From contig NC_066581.1 in NCBI RefSeq assembly GCF_024323335.1, positions 229,664,539 to 229,728,538 of the forward strand: DNA of 64,000 nucleotides, read 5' to 3'. The notes below the pieces were generated by a model. It saw nothing but the letters and a program-made list of their open reading frames with translations. It was not told the DNA's origin and made no database searches. Made by a program: the position numbers and the translations under genes. This stretch comes from Lathyrus oleraceus (taxonomy: Eukaryota > Streptophyta > Magnoliopsida > Fabales > Fabaceae). Below are positions 1 to 9,385 of this stretch, in pieces; within the stretch, counting starts at the first letter, position 1; each line of letters starts with the position of its first letter.

Positions 1-1161
1 CAAACAGGCTGTGGTTGACGAGGAACCGACTCAGAAGGAGGCTGAGGGTTCTTTTGAAAACGACGTTGAGGAATTAATGAAAATAATCAAGAAGAGTGAC
101 TACAAGATCGTAGATCAGCTCAATCAAACTCCGTCTAAGATTTCAATACTCTCTTTGCTGTTGTGCTCTGAGGCACACCGTGATGCCTTGCTAAAAATGT
201 TGAACATGGCATACGTACCGCAAGAGATCTCCGTCAACCAGTTGGAGGGTGTACTAGCCAACGTGAGCACCAGGCATGGTGTAGGTTTCACTGACCTAGA
301 CTTAACGCCTGAGGGTCGTAATCATAACAAAGCATTGCACATCACTATGGAGTGCAAGGGTGCTGTTCTGTCTCACGTGTTGGTAGACACCGGGTCGTCC
401 CTGAATGTCCTGCCCAAGCAGATTCTGAAGAAGATTGATGTTGAGGGAGTTGTGCTCACTCCCAGTGACCTTATCGTACACGCTTTTGACGGATCCAAAC
501 GTTCTGTGTTTGGTGAAGTTACCTTGCCGGTGAAGATAGGTCCGGAGGTTTTTGATATAATCTTCTATGTTATGGACATTCAACCTGCCTATAGCTGTTT
601 GTTGGGGCGTCCATGGATACACGCAGCTGGGGCAGTCTCGTCGACTCTCCACCAAAAACTCAAATATGTCTGGAACGGTCAGATTGTGACCGTGTGTGGC
701 GAAGAAGAGATTCTGGTGAGCCACCTGTCCTTGTTCAAGTATGTCGAGGTAGATGGCGAGATCCATGAAACACTGTGCCAGGCATTTGAGACGGTGGCGC
801 TTGAGGGGGTAGCTTGTGCTGAGCAGAGGAAGCCTGGTGCCTCGATTGCGTCCTACAAGCAAGCCAAAGAAGTTGTGGATTCCGGTAGAGCTGAAGGCTG
901 GGGCAAGATGGTTGACTTGCCTGTCAAGGAAGACAAGTTTGGAATCGGTTATGAGCCTCTCCAAGCAGAGCAGAGTGTGCAAGCAGGTCCGAGCACCTTT
1001 ACCAGCGCTGGGCTGATGAACCATGGAGATGTCTTTGCTACTGAGGGTGAAGATGTTGGCAGTGACTGTGATTTGGACGTCTGGGTCCGCACTTGTGCAC
1101 CAGGGGAGTCTATCAACAACTGGACAGCTGAAGAAGTGGTCCAAGTTACTCTTCTGACAGA
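1..1161 (+). pseudogene. gag-protease 3' part of Ogre A (partial)
   Basis: The frame is open from the window edge and codes for the C-terminal part of the Ogre gag-protease polyprotein. It holds a linker rich in acidic and basic residues, then a retroviral-type aspartic protease with the catalytic D-T-G-S-S motif (Asp codon at 386-388). The flap and C-terminal region (DIIFYVMDIQPAYSCLLGRPWIH) follow, and then a long acidic tail. The protease processes Gag and Pol in the virus-like particle. The frame ends at a TAA whose first base is the second base of the intron, so the stop exists only in unspliced RNA. No internal stop is seen, but the gene is only a fragment because gag lies off the window and pol is cut at 1550. 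Confidence 0.88.
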
Positions 1162-1413
1162 GTAATTTTCCTTTGTTTTTTCATTTTGCATGAAAACCCT
1201 ACGTTCTGCCCAAGGCGTAGTGGTTCATTGTAGGGCCTCATCATGTTTAAATGATTATCATAAATAAAGGACGTTTTGCAATCAAATTTTGAGATCTTTG
1301 TCTTTCTATTTTCTGTTTTCACTTTTTTTTTCAAAATAATAAAAATGGCAATGTTTTTGTTTTTTGTGACATTATTGAAATCTTTTTCTAAAAACAAAAC
1401 ATTAAACATGCAG
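1162..1413 (+). other. Ogre intron between protease and RT (copy A)
   Basis: A 252 bp intron runs from GTAATTTTCC to ACATGCAG. Joining GA (1160-1161) to A (1414) makes a GAA codon and opens the RT frame (SDILAST...). Its position and size match introns at 12718-12970 and 42013-42270. Ogre elements are known for a spliced intron at this place. The 5' GT overlaps the gag-protease stop. Confidence 0.85.
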
Positions 1414-1550
1414 AAGTGATATTTTGGCATCCACTGTGAACGACTCTGTTATGGCTCAGTATGATTTTGATAATCCCATCTACCAAGCTGAAGAGGAGAG
1501 TGAGGAAGACTGTGAACTCCCGACAGAATTGGTCAGACTACTGAAGCAAG
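1414..1550 (+). pseudogene. RT exon start of Ogre A, truncated
   Basis: The N-terminal codons of the pol exon (MAQYDFDNPIYQAEEESEE and following) match the start of pol in B and E. The reading stops at LLKQ, where the LTR of element B begins, so no catalytic residue is present. Confidence 0.88.
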
Positions 1551-2584
1551 TGTAGCACCTCAAATTTGCATCTATCATTGTACATACATTCTCATATTAG
1601 GTCATAACATAACATGGTCCACTGCATAGCATTGCATTGTCCCTTTTGCCTCAAGTGCAAGATCATAAGAAGAATTAGGTCAAACTGGTCAGGAGATCAG
1701 TCAACCAAGCAAGCAAGCACAATTCTCATTGAGCTAAGGCCCTAGGGTTGGTCCAACATGTTCACATGACTTGGGGATCCATTTGAAGTGTTTAGGTCAA
1801 AGATTGGATGTTCAGAGGTCATCAGTCAATGCACAGTCAGTCAGAAACCCTAAAAAGTCAAACTTGGTCAACTATGACTGATTTTATGGTTTTGATGGTT
1901 GGATTTGGTTTGAGAGAGCTTATTCATGTCCAAATAGGCCTCATGTATCATGGCAAACATCATCATTGAAGAATTTGAAGCCAAATCAGAAATTTCCAAA
2001 AATAGAAACTGGACCTGTAATTTTTAACTGCCAAAAATGGAAACTTCTTGACCCCAAACTTACATCATGATACAAGCTTCAAATGAATTTTTGCCCAACA
2101 TGAAAGTTGAAGATCTTGTTCTCCCATTTCCAAAAAGTCCAAGAACTCTCAATTCCCATGTATGGTTGGCAAGATATGATCAAATCATTTTCAGAAATTC
2201 TTGAACTTCAAAAGGCCATATCTCTCAAACCATTTGGCCAATTTGGGTGGGGTTTTTTGCAACAAGTCATATTTGACCTCCTCTTTCCAAAAATGTAAAC
2301 CTCATGCACCAAAACCTCATGGATCAAAATGGCATTTTTTGACTTACTTGAATTAATTTTAAGTGAGGTGAAATTTTGACTTTTTAAATTAAACCTTTTC
2401 CATCATTTTGGCCATTTGGAATTGATCTGAAATTGTATTTGGAACATGCACAAGCCCAATTTCGTGCACTTTCATGCACCTCCTTGCAAATGTTTGGTTT
2501 TTTAGCAAAATGGCAAAATACTCATTAAGTCAAAATCATGATTAAGCTTCCATTAACCTGGCTTAGTAAATCATAAACAGAAGA

Positions 2585-2591
2585 TATAAAG
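2585..2591 (+). promoter_or_regulatory. possible TATA box of Ogre B 5' LTR
   Basis: TATAAAG lies ~1.03 kb into the LTR. Downstream is a stretch (TTTTCTGTCATTT...CCCTAGCAGCC) that resembles the same region in the other LTRs. The transcription start would fall ~30 bp downstream, leaving a very long R-U5 part. The other B LTR has only TATATAT here, so the call is tentative. Confidence 0.35.
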
Positions 2592-3786
2592 CACATTTTC
2601 TGTCATTTGGAAACCCTAGCAGCCTCTCAATGTCACAGAATTCTCACTCTCTCAAATTCTCATCTTCTTCCATTTTCAAAAATTCTGTCAACAAATTGCA
2701 ACCACACAACTTTGCCTTGCTTGATACAACATCTACTCACCATCTTGAGCTCATTTCAACCATCACACACCAACTGTAAAGCTTGCTTACCCGACTGCTA
2801 CATCAAGCATCATTAATGGCAGCTCAAGATTTGTGCCATCTCATGCCTTGCTGAGCTAGGATTCTCCTCCATACATCTTGTGGAAGCTATTGGAGCAACT
2901 GTTTCAACAAGACCAAGCCAAATCCTCACTGTTTCACTCATTTCTTCAAAATCAAGTAAGATTTCGAACAGCACCATTTGACAAATCTAGAATGTTTTAG
3001 AGAGGCCTTTGCATGCTGATTTCATTGGTAGTCTTGTTTTTAAAAATGGTTGAGTATGTTTGAAGATTTGTTGATTTGAAAGTTGATGTTCATTGATGTT
3101 TTCACACGATGCTTCCTTAATAGTTTGATTTAGTAAAAATGGATGGGGGATTTGTAATGCTGAATGTTTGCTGGTCATTTTGGTATACCTAATTTCAATT
3201 TCTGGAAAAATTTTGTTTGAATCGAATTTGGGAAGAAGATGAAGTTAACACTGTACATGGAACCCTAAATGTTCATGGCTGCCCAGATTTTTTTCACTAT
3301 TCACGTGCATTGCATGGCCCTGTAGCTCCATCAACCAATCAGCTTATTTCGTTTCTGTGTCCAAAACGCGAAGTTTTGTTTAGTTGTCCTGGTATTTACA
3401 AAAATGGCATCAGCGTGGCACATGTCCCATTAAAATATGTTGTTTTTTCATTTTTATTTCAATTTGATACATCATCTTGTAAAAATCATAACTCCATCAT
3501 TTTTAATCCAATTTGAATGGGATTTTTTGCATTTGATTCATCATGATCTCTATTATTTTGTCATATTTTTTCCAGAATTTTTGGATGGTTGGTTTTTGAT
3601 TGGTATTAGGGATTGTAGCATGTATCCATATTTTGCACCTTTTACCAAAACCTTTGTGAAATAGTCATGTTTTATTCTTTGCTCTTGAAATTTTTTGTGC
3701 ACAAACTAGACACATCCATGGTGATTTTGGTATAAAGTTTATGAATTTCTCATTTCTGGTCATTGAGTTATGATTTTTTGAAGTAG

Positions 3787-3809
3787 GGTGTGACAATTTG
3801 TGTCACACC
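3787..3809. promoter_or_regulatory. conserved 9-bp dyad in LTR (B 5')
   Basis: GGTGTGACA, a 5-nt spacer and TGTCACACC form a perfect inverted repeat. The same arms occur at 19935-19957, 33534-33556, 50991-51013 and 63637-63659, while the spacer varies. It could be a protein-binding dyad or an RNA hairpin. Confidence 0.6.
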
Positions 3810-5358
3810 ATTGATGTGCAACTTGATGATTTTCATAGCCATGCTTCTTGACCTCAAAATGGATTGAATTTTTGCATTATTGAGCTTGTGTATGTCTAGT
3901 TTACATATGATTTTTCTTGGATTTATTTGTGGCATTTTCCAATTGTTTGAGATTTTTGTCCCCTGTTTGGTCTTATGTTGACTTTTTGTGACACATGTGC
4001 CCATTTGTTTTGTGAAATGCTCATACTTTATTAGATGGACATGAAATTTGGTATGTGATTACTAGACATCCTAAGCTTTGCCATGGTTTTAGTCCCATTC
4101 ATTTATCATATGCCATCCCTGATGTATGATTTTTTCAAGTTGATGCATGTTTGGTTGACTTCTTTGAGCATGTTCAAAATTGCCTTGCCTTTCTGATTTT
4201 CATTGACTGCCTTCCACTTGTCCAAATAAGATGAAATTTGACATGCTTACCATGCTATGGGTTATGATTAATCATGATTTATTTAGTGATTTTTGGAAAT
4301 GTTTGAGATTGCTTTTGAGTTAAGTCTTGCTGTTGACCTCTATGAGCTTCTAAATGCCATACTTTGACTTAAATTGTTCATGAAATGATGATGATGATTG
4401 ATATGAATGTGAAACCAATTGGTATTGTTTCTTGATTGTTTGAACATGATTTTGGATGCTTGCCACTTGCTGTTTTAACTTTTTCATTCCTTTTTGACCC
4501 TAGGCTTGCCCTAGTGGTCCTGTTACTCACATTTGAGCTTATCTTTTCAGGTTAACCAACAATTGTCCAATGAGACCAATATAAATTGGTTATGTGTGTT
4601 TGTTTATCATGACTAACATGTTTTGTTTTGTAGGTTTCTTGGATCACATGCCTTGAGCCTTGTGCCTTGCACATTCACTTGCTTGTGTGGTCTGATTGAT
4701 CTCTGTTTCCTTTTGCTTTAACTTTGAAGTTGTATACTAATGTCTGTTTGACTATTTTAGGTGCATTTAGTTGCTCAGTTCCTTGTGAACTTTTGCTTTG
4801 CTTTGCTTGATAAGCAATTTTCATTGAGGTATACTTCTAATCTTCATGTAGTCTGGAAGACCTGGCCTGTTACTTGGCCAGGCAACTGTCTGAAGTCCTC
4901 CTTAAGAGGCAATGTTTGTGTATGTTTACAATTTGTCCCTGTACATATCCAAAGACCTCCTAAGTGAAGAGGCAATTGGCAGAACCCAAGGGATAAGCAA
5001 TCTATCCCCTGCTAGTCTGTGTGTCACTCACATTGCTCACACTACCTGTGTTGATGTGTAGTGAGTAAAAGCCCAAGATCTATAGAGTCTAACTTGTGGA
5101 GAGAGTTCCCCCATTCTGAACTCCCACACCTTCTGATATTGAAATGCTCTCCCTGGCCAGGGATAAGAGCAATGAGGCACACCCCTCATCTCTTTTCATC
5201 TGCTTCACCTTGGCTCTCAATGTCAAGGTTAAGAGCACCACTACCCAGTTCCAGAGGTTTGTTTGTTGAGGTTGATATGACCCCTCGACTAAAACCTAAC
5301 CCTTGTGTGAGCCCATTGTGTGTATATAGTGTGTGCTACCTGTGCTTATGTTTGTTTG

Positions 5359-5508
5359 ACTTGCTTCCTGTGCAAGTTAGGGTTAGTTTAGACTTGCTTC
5401 CTGTGCAAGATAGGTTTTGCTTGGCTTGCTTCCTGTGCAAGTTAAGTGTGTGTGTGGCTTGCTTCCTGTGCAAGTCATGATTAGGATAGGCTGGCTCCCT
5501 GTGCCAGT
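5359..5508 (+). repeat. tandem hairpin array in LTR (ACTTGC-TTCCTGT-GCAAGT)
   Basis: Five units of ~30-36 bp each contain ACTTGC (or GCTTGC), TTCCTGT and GCAAGT, which is self-complementary. The last unit has different but still pairing arms (CTGGC/GCCAG, loop TCCCTGT). The same array has six units at about 21508-21690 and five in each E LTR (about 31811-31970 and 49270-49428). The H LTR has a single copy near 62034. Confidence 0.75.
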
Positions 5509-5649
5509 TAGCTAGAAACCTTAACTTAGGGTTGATTTGCATGATAACATCTAGGCTCGAGTCGTAGTCTCCCTAGTGTTGTGTCTCCCTCTGTTATCTG
5601 GTTAGGCTAGGTCCTTTGTCCCTGCGTAGGGGAACTACATCGCCCTGAT

Positions 5650-5666
5650 CTTCATACCAGATGAAG
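5650..5666 (+). other. LTR hairpin CTTCAT/ATGAAG
   Basis: CTTCAT, ACCAG and ATGAAG form a perfect 6-bp stem. At the equivalent place in E (31661-31677) the arms are CCTCAT/ATGAGG, so a T-A pair is replaced by a C-G pair and pairing is kept. Confidence 0.55.
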
Positions 5667-6255
5667 TACGTAGGCAGGAGATGAGCTGATCTCTCCGGGC
5701 GCCCTTTTTCTTTTTTGTGTGAGTTGCTTGACAGTTGCTAGGCTCGAGTGCCTGACTCCTTAGCAATTTGTTGTCTGTTTGTTTGTGTGTGTTGTCTGAC
5801 AGTTATAGGCTCGAGTCCCTGACTCCCTATTAACTTGTTTGTGTTGTTGTGTGCTTGGAAGCCGATGTAAGTCCATCGAGTGGCATTTGGGTTCCAGTGT
5901 GGGTGTGTTTTTGGTTCGGATGTCGATGTAAGTCCAGTGATTGGCATTCGGGCTCCACGTTTGCCTGTGTGTGTCTTGTTTTGTTTGTGTGCGTGTCAGC
6001 CGAGCTACGAATGCTCTGATTCTTCTTCGTTCAAGAAGATACGTATGCATAGGATGCGACATCCTAGCGAGCATGGGTCGTCTCCCCAGTCCGAACTACT
6101 TCGACTCTGATGTCTATGCTTGATAGACTAAGTAGGCCCAGGATGCGACATCCTGCCGAGTCAGTTTCAGTCAGTTTCTTGTGTCTCTTTCAGCCAGTGT
6201 GTGTGAGTTTGAGCAGTGTTTAGCAACCAATTTTCCTTTCTATTGTGCGTGGATC

Positions 6256-6271
6256 CCGTCGAGTACGACGG
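6256..6271 (+). other. U5 hairpin with AGTA loop
   Basis: CCGTCG-AGTA-CGACGG is a perfect 6-bp stem with a 4-nt loop, placed just before the conserved stretch GATGCGTAGGGGTGCTAATA. Homologous hairpins with changed but pairing arms lie at 22409-22424, 31182-31197, 48638-48653, 56682-56697, 58541-58556 and 61369-61384. Confidence 0.7.
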
Positions 6272-6457
6272 ATGCGTAGGGGTGCTAATACCTTCCCTTC
6301 GCATAACCGACTCCCGATCCCATTCTCTTTGGTCGCGAGACCACGTCTTTCCCAGGTTTACTCTGAGCGTTTCCTTTCCCTCTTTTGGGATAAATAACGC
6401 ACGGTGGCGGCTCTGTTGTTCTTGTTTTCCCGCCGGTTTTTCGCGTAATGCGACAGC

Positions 6458-6475
6458 TGGCGGCTCTGCTGGGGA
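6458..6475 (+). promoter_or_regulatory. PBS of Ogre B
   Basis: TGGCGGCTCTGCTGGGGA lies 2 nt after the LTR end. It differs by one base from TGGCGACTCTGCTGGGGA seen in E (30977-30994) and F (56451-56468). An 18-nt PBS complementary to a tRNA 3' end, probably a tRNA-Arg as reported for Ogre, primes minus-strand synthesis. The mismatch is likely a mutation after insertion. Confidence 0.85.
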
Positions 6476-7269
6476 AAGAGAGAAGTTGACCTATGCTGGT
6501 CCATCTTCCCTGAGCGAGTCTCTCCTAGAACTCTCTAGGTTAGGGTTTTGGTTGCTTTGTGCTGTGTTTTGTTTTATTGCATTCATTATTTGTTCATTTC
6601 ATTTATTGTTTGCATTGATTGTGTGCATTAATGTTTGCATTCATATTCATTATTCATTCTGCCTGGCTGGTTGTCTGTTTTTCCTTGTGGGGTGGGAGTC
6701 AGTTGAGGTAAAAGGTCCAATACCCAGACCATGAGTGAAATCTAGGATGATTAGGAATAGAGTGATTCATGGGAAGCGGGTGGTATTGCGCCACTTAGCG
6801 GAACATTGATATCACGAGCAGTTCAGACCCTGGTGGGATATTGTCGTTACATACTTCGGGTGTGTATATGATGGTATTCTGCGAAAGGTTATTTATGCTG
6901 CGTTTCTCTCGACCTTACCCTAGCCTAGACTACACCCGTGAGTGGGAAAGGGTTGATCATTACAGGTACTGTTGGTGACTTGTGGTTCTGTTGGTGACTT
7001 TGAGTTCAGACAACAGTGTGTTCAGTTGACCTCGGGTCTTTAAGTTGGATTTGGGTTCTGATTTTGACTGAAGCTTCGACCTAGTGATCAGAGTTTGCAC
7101 AACCAGCCAGTCCAGTCTGCATCATGTGCATCATAGCATATTTATTTTTCAAAAGAAATGTAATAAAAAATGATGAAAAAAAAAATCAAAAAAAAAAAAA
7201 TCAAAAAAAACTAATCTCTGCATGCATATCATTTCTCAGGTACATTCCAGAGCTTGTCTACTGATAGAG
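6476..7269 (+). other. leader (5' UTR) of Ogre B
   Basis: This is non-coding sequence between the PBS and ORF1. It is homologous to the leaders at 30174-30976 and 47636-48432. It ends in an A-rich tract (about 7150-7212) before the ORF1 start. I see no conserved ORF. Confidence 0.75.
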
Positions 7270-8910
7270 ATGGCAACAGTCCCAGAGCCGAAGCGGAAGA
7301 CTTGTTCCTACAGCTTTCATCGTGTGCCGTTGATCTCATTGATCGAGTTGGGTAGCCTCGTGGCCAGTGATCGTCTGAAGAGTTTTGTTGGGCAGTATGG
7401 TGATATTCTGACAGTGTTGAAGACAGTAGTGGACCCGATGCCTCTGCAGACACTTCTTCAGTTCTACGACCCGGAGCTCAGATGTTTTACATTCCAAGAC
7501 TATCAGTTGGCGCCTACTCTCGAAGAGTACTCTATTCTGATGAGCGTCCCGATTCAGCATCAGATACCCTTTTTGGACGTACCAAAGGAGGTTGACTTCA
7601 GTGCTGTTGCCAGAGCTCTCCGGTTAAGTGTTAAGGAAGTTGGTGATAATTGGAAGCCCTGTGGGGAAGTTGTGGGTCTGCCGTTGAAGTTTCTTCTGAG
7701 AGTTGCCAGAGATGAAGCAGAGAAGGGGAATTGGGAAGTTTTTCACGCCCAGCTTGCTGCCATGATTTATGGGATCATCCTATTCCCAAGCATGCCTAAT
7801 TTTGTCGACCATGCTGCTATCAGTATCTTCATCAGAGGGAACCCAGTCCCCACTCTTTTAGCTGACACTTACTATGCCATCCACAGTAGGCATGGTAAGG
7901 GTGGAGCCATCAGGTGCTGTCTACCTCTTCTGTTCAGATGGTTCATGTCACTCCTGCCTGTCAGCAGACCCTTTGTGGATACCCAGAGCACTCTTAAGTG
8001 GACTCAGAGGGTCATGTCACTCACTTCTTATGACATCAGATAGCAGTCGTACCGGATGGATGTGAAGAATGTTATCATGAGTTGTGGTGAATTCCGGAAC
8101 GTGCCACTCATAGGGACCAAGGGTTGCATCAATTATAATCCAGTTCTTTCCCTTCGCCAGTTAGGGTTTGTTATGAGTAGAAGACCACTTGAAGCTGAGA
8201 TAGCTGAGAGTGTGTATTTTGAGAAGAAGGATGACCCTGTTAGATTGGAACAGATAGGAAGAGCCTGGAAGTCTGTTGGAGTAAAGGATGGATCCGTCTT
8301 AGGGAAGAAGTTTGCCATTGCAATGCCCGATTACACCGATTGGGTAAAGAAGAGAGTGGAAACTTTGTTGCTACCCTATGATAGGATGGAGCCGTTGCAA
8401 GAGCAACCACCCTTGGTTCTTGCTGATAGTGTGCCTGCTGAGCACTATAAGAAAGCTCTGATGGAGAGTCGCCGGTTAAGAGAGAAAGAGCAAGACACTC
8501 AGATGGAGTTGTACAAAGCTAAGGCTGATAGGTTGCACTTGGCCCATCAACTCAGGGAAGTGCAAGGAGAGGATACTAGCAGGGTAAGGAGTAAGAAGAG
8601 ATCATATGAGGAGATGGAATCCATGTTGGATGCAGAGCATAGGGAATGCCTGAGGCTACAGAGAGCTGAAGCTGGTTATCAGAAGAAGATCAGAGACTTG
8701 GAGAAGCAACTCAAAGACAAAGACATCCAGTTGAAGAAAGAGGTTGATTTGAGACAGAAATCAGAGGACTATCTTGGAGGAGAAGTCTTAGAGCTTAGAA
8801 GACAATCGAAGGAGAAGATAATACCTCTACCAGAATGTTCAGAATGCACACTGTTGATAGATCAGTGCCATTACCTGAAGACCCTCATTCCGGAAGACCG
8901 TCTGTCTTAG
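7270..8910 (+). pseudogene. Ogre ORF1 (B copy), interrupted by a stop codon
   Basis: ORF1 lies between the LTR and gag, a hallmark of Ogre, and its function is unknown. With the start at the ATG of MATVPE it has 547 codons, the same as the intact E copy. An in-frame ATG 48 bases upstream (MHIISQ) is also conserved. The N-terminal ~340 residues form a globular region (RCFTFQDYQLAPTLEEYS and similar) resembling a plant retrotransposon-associated domain, perhaps DUF7745; that name is from memory. Residues ~365-520 are a long charged coiled coil rich in E, K, R and Q. A TAG at 8041-8043 replaces the Trp codon found in E, so the product would be cut before the coiled coil. Confidence 0.85.
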
Positions 8911-9385
8911 TTTGTATCTTTGATGTATTTGTTGAGAATCACCTCCAGGCTTGTTGGATGGGATTCATTTATTTGTACCCCGTCTTTTGGATCTTTGTTG
9001 CTGAGAATCACCTCCAGGCTTGTTGGATGGGATTCATTTCTTTGTACTCTGTTTATTCGAATATTCTGTTGACTTGGTTGTATGACCTTTTTACCCTTAT
9101 GTATAGATAAGGTTGTCAGTATTTCCCTGTTGTTCCCATTTCCCTTGTATCCTGTATTGTTCTCTTGTTGCTGCAGGTTGCCATCTTTTGAAGATGGGTC
9201 AGGCTCTTTGAATGCCTGAGAAATGAGCATATCATGCGCATCATACACATCATTTAACATCATACTCATATCATTTGCATAACAGGTGTTCTTGTGCCGC
9301 CTTCTCACTTTGGTTCCTGTGTTCAGGCAGGATAGCTGATCAAAGACCGCACCGCTACTCAACGAGGCTCAACCATCAACGAAAT
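8911..9385 (+). other. spacer between ORF1 and gag, with a 68-bp tandem duplication
   Basis: This non-coding spacer contains two copies of a unit centred on GAGAATCACCTCCAGGCTTG (about 8934 and 9002). Element E has one copy at its equivalent place (about 45950-45975). Nothing else is recognised. Confidence 0.6.

Larger units (their letters stand above)
1..1550 (+). mobile_element. Ogre element A, internal fragment (gag-protease end, intron, RT start)
   Basis: This is the internal part of a plus-strand Ogre, cut on the left by the window edge and on the right by an LTR that begins exactly at 1551. It reads as protease, then the intron, then the first ~45 codons of the RT exon. The sequence is closely similar to the matching parts of elements B and E. 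The break lies after the codons for LLKQ and is followed directly by TGTAGCACC, as expected if a second Ogre integrated there. The rest of A's pol is not found on the other side of element B. Confidence 0.9.
1551..6455 (+). repeat. 5' LTR of Ogre B
   Basis: This LTR of 4905 bp starts TGTAGCACC and ends ATGCGACA, and is followed after 2 nt by the PBS. The homologous repeats are 17716-22607 (same strand), 30997-35892 and 48453-53349 (minus), and a partial copy from 61181. It carries a TATA-like box near 2585, a 9-bp dyad at 3787-3809, a tandem hairpin array at 5359-5508, and several conserved hairpins towards its 3' end. The short ORFs in it are not conserved between copies, so I call no gene here. 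Confidence 0.93.

Noticed and set aside
302..1144. Long antisense ORF (280 codons) over Ogre A gag-protease, with counterparts over the B and E copies
   Set aside because: It mirrors the sense protease frame, varies in length between copies and has no recognisable domain. The sense strand has catalytic motifs.
4761..5480. Short ORFs in the Ogre LTR (for example 4761-4967 and 5061-5480)
   Set aside because: They overlap repeated LTR sequence, including the hairpin array, and their frames are broken or altered in other LTR copies.
7141..7215. A-rich tract as a SINE or LINE poly(A) tail
   Set aside because: It is in the same place in the leaders of E (both units), just before ORF1, with no target duplication, so it belongs to the Ogre leader.
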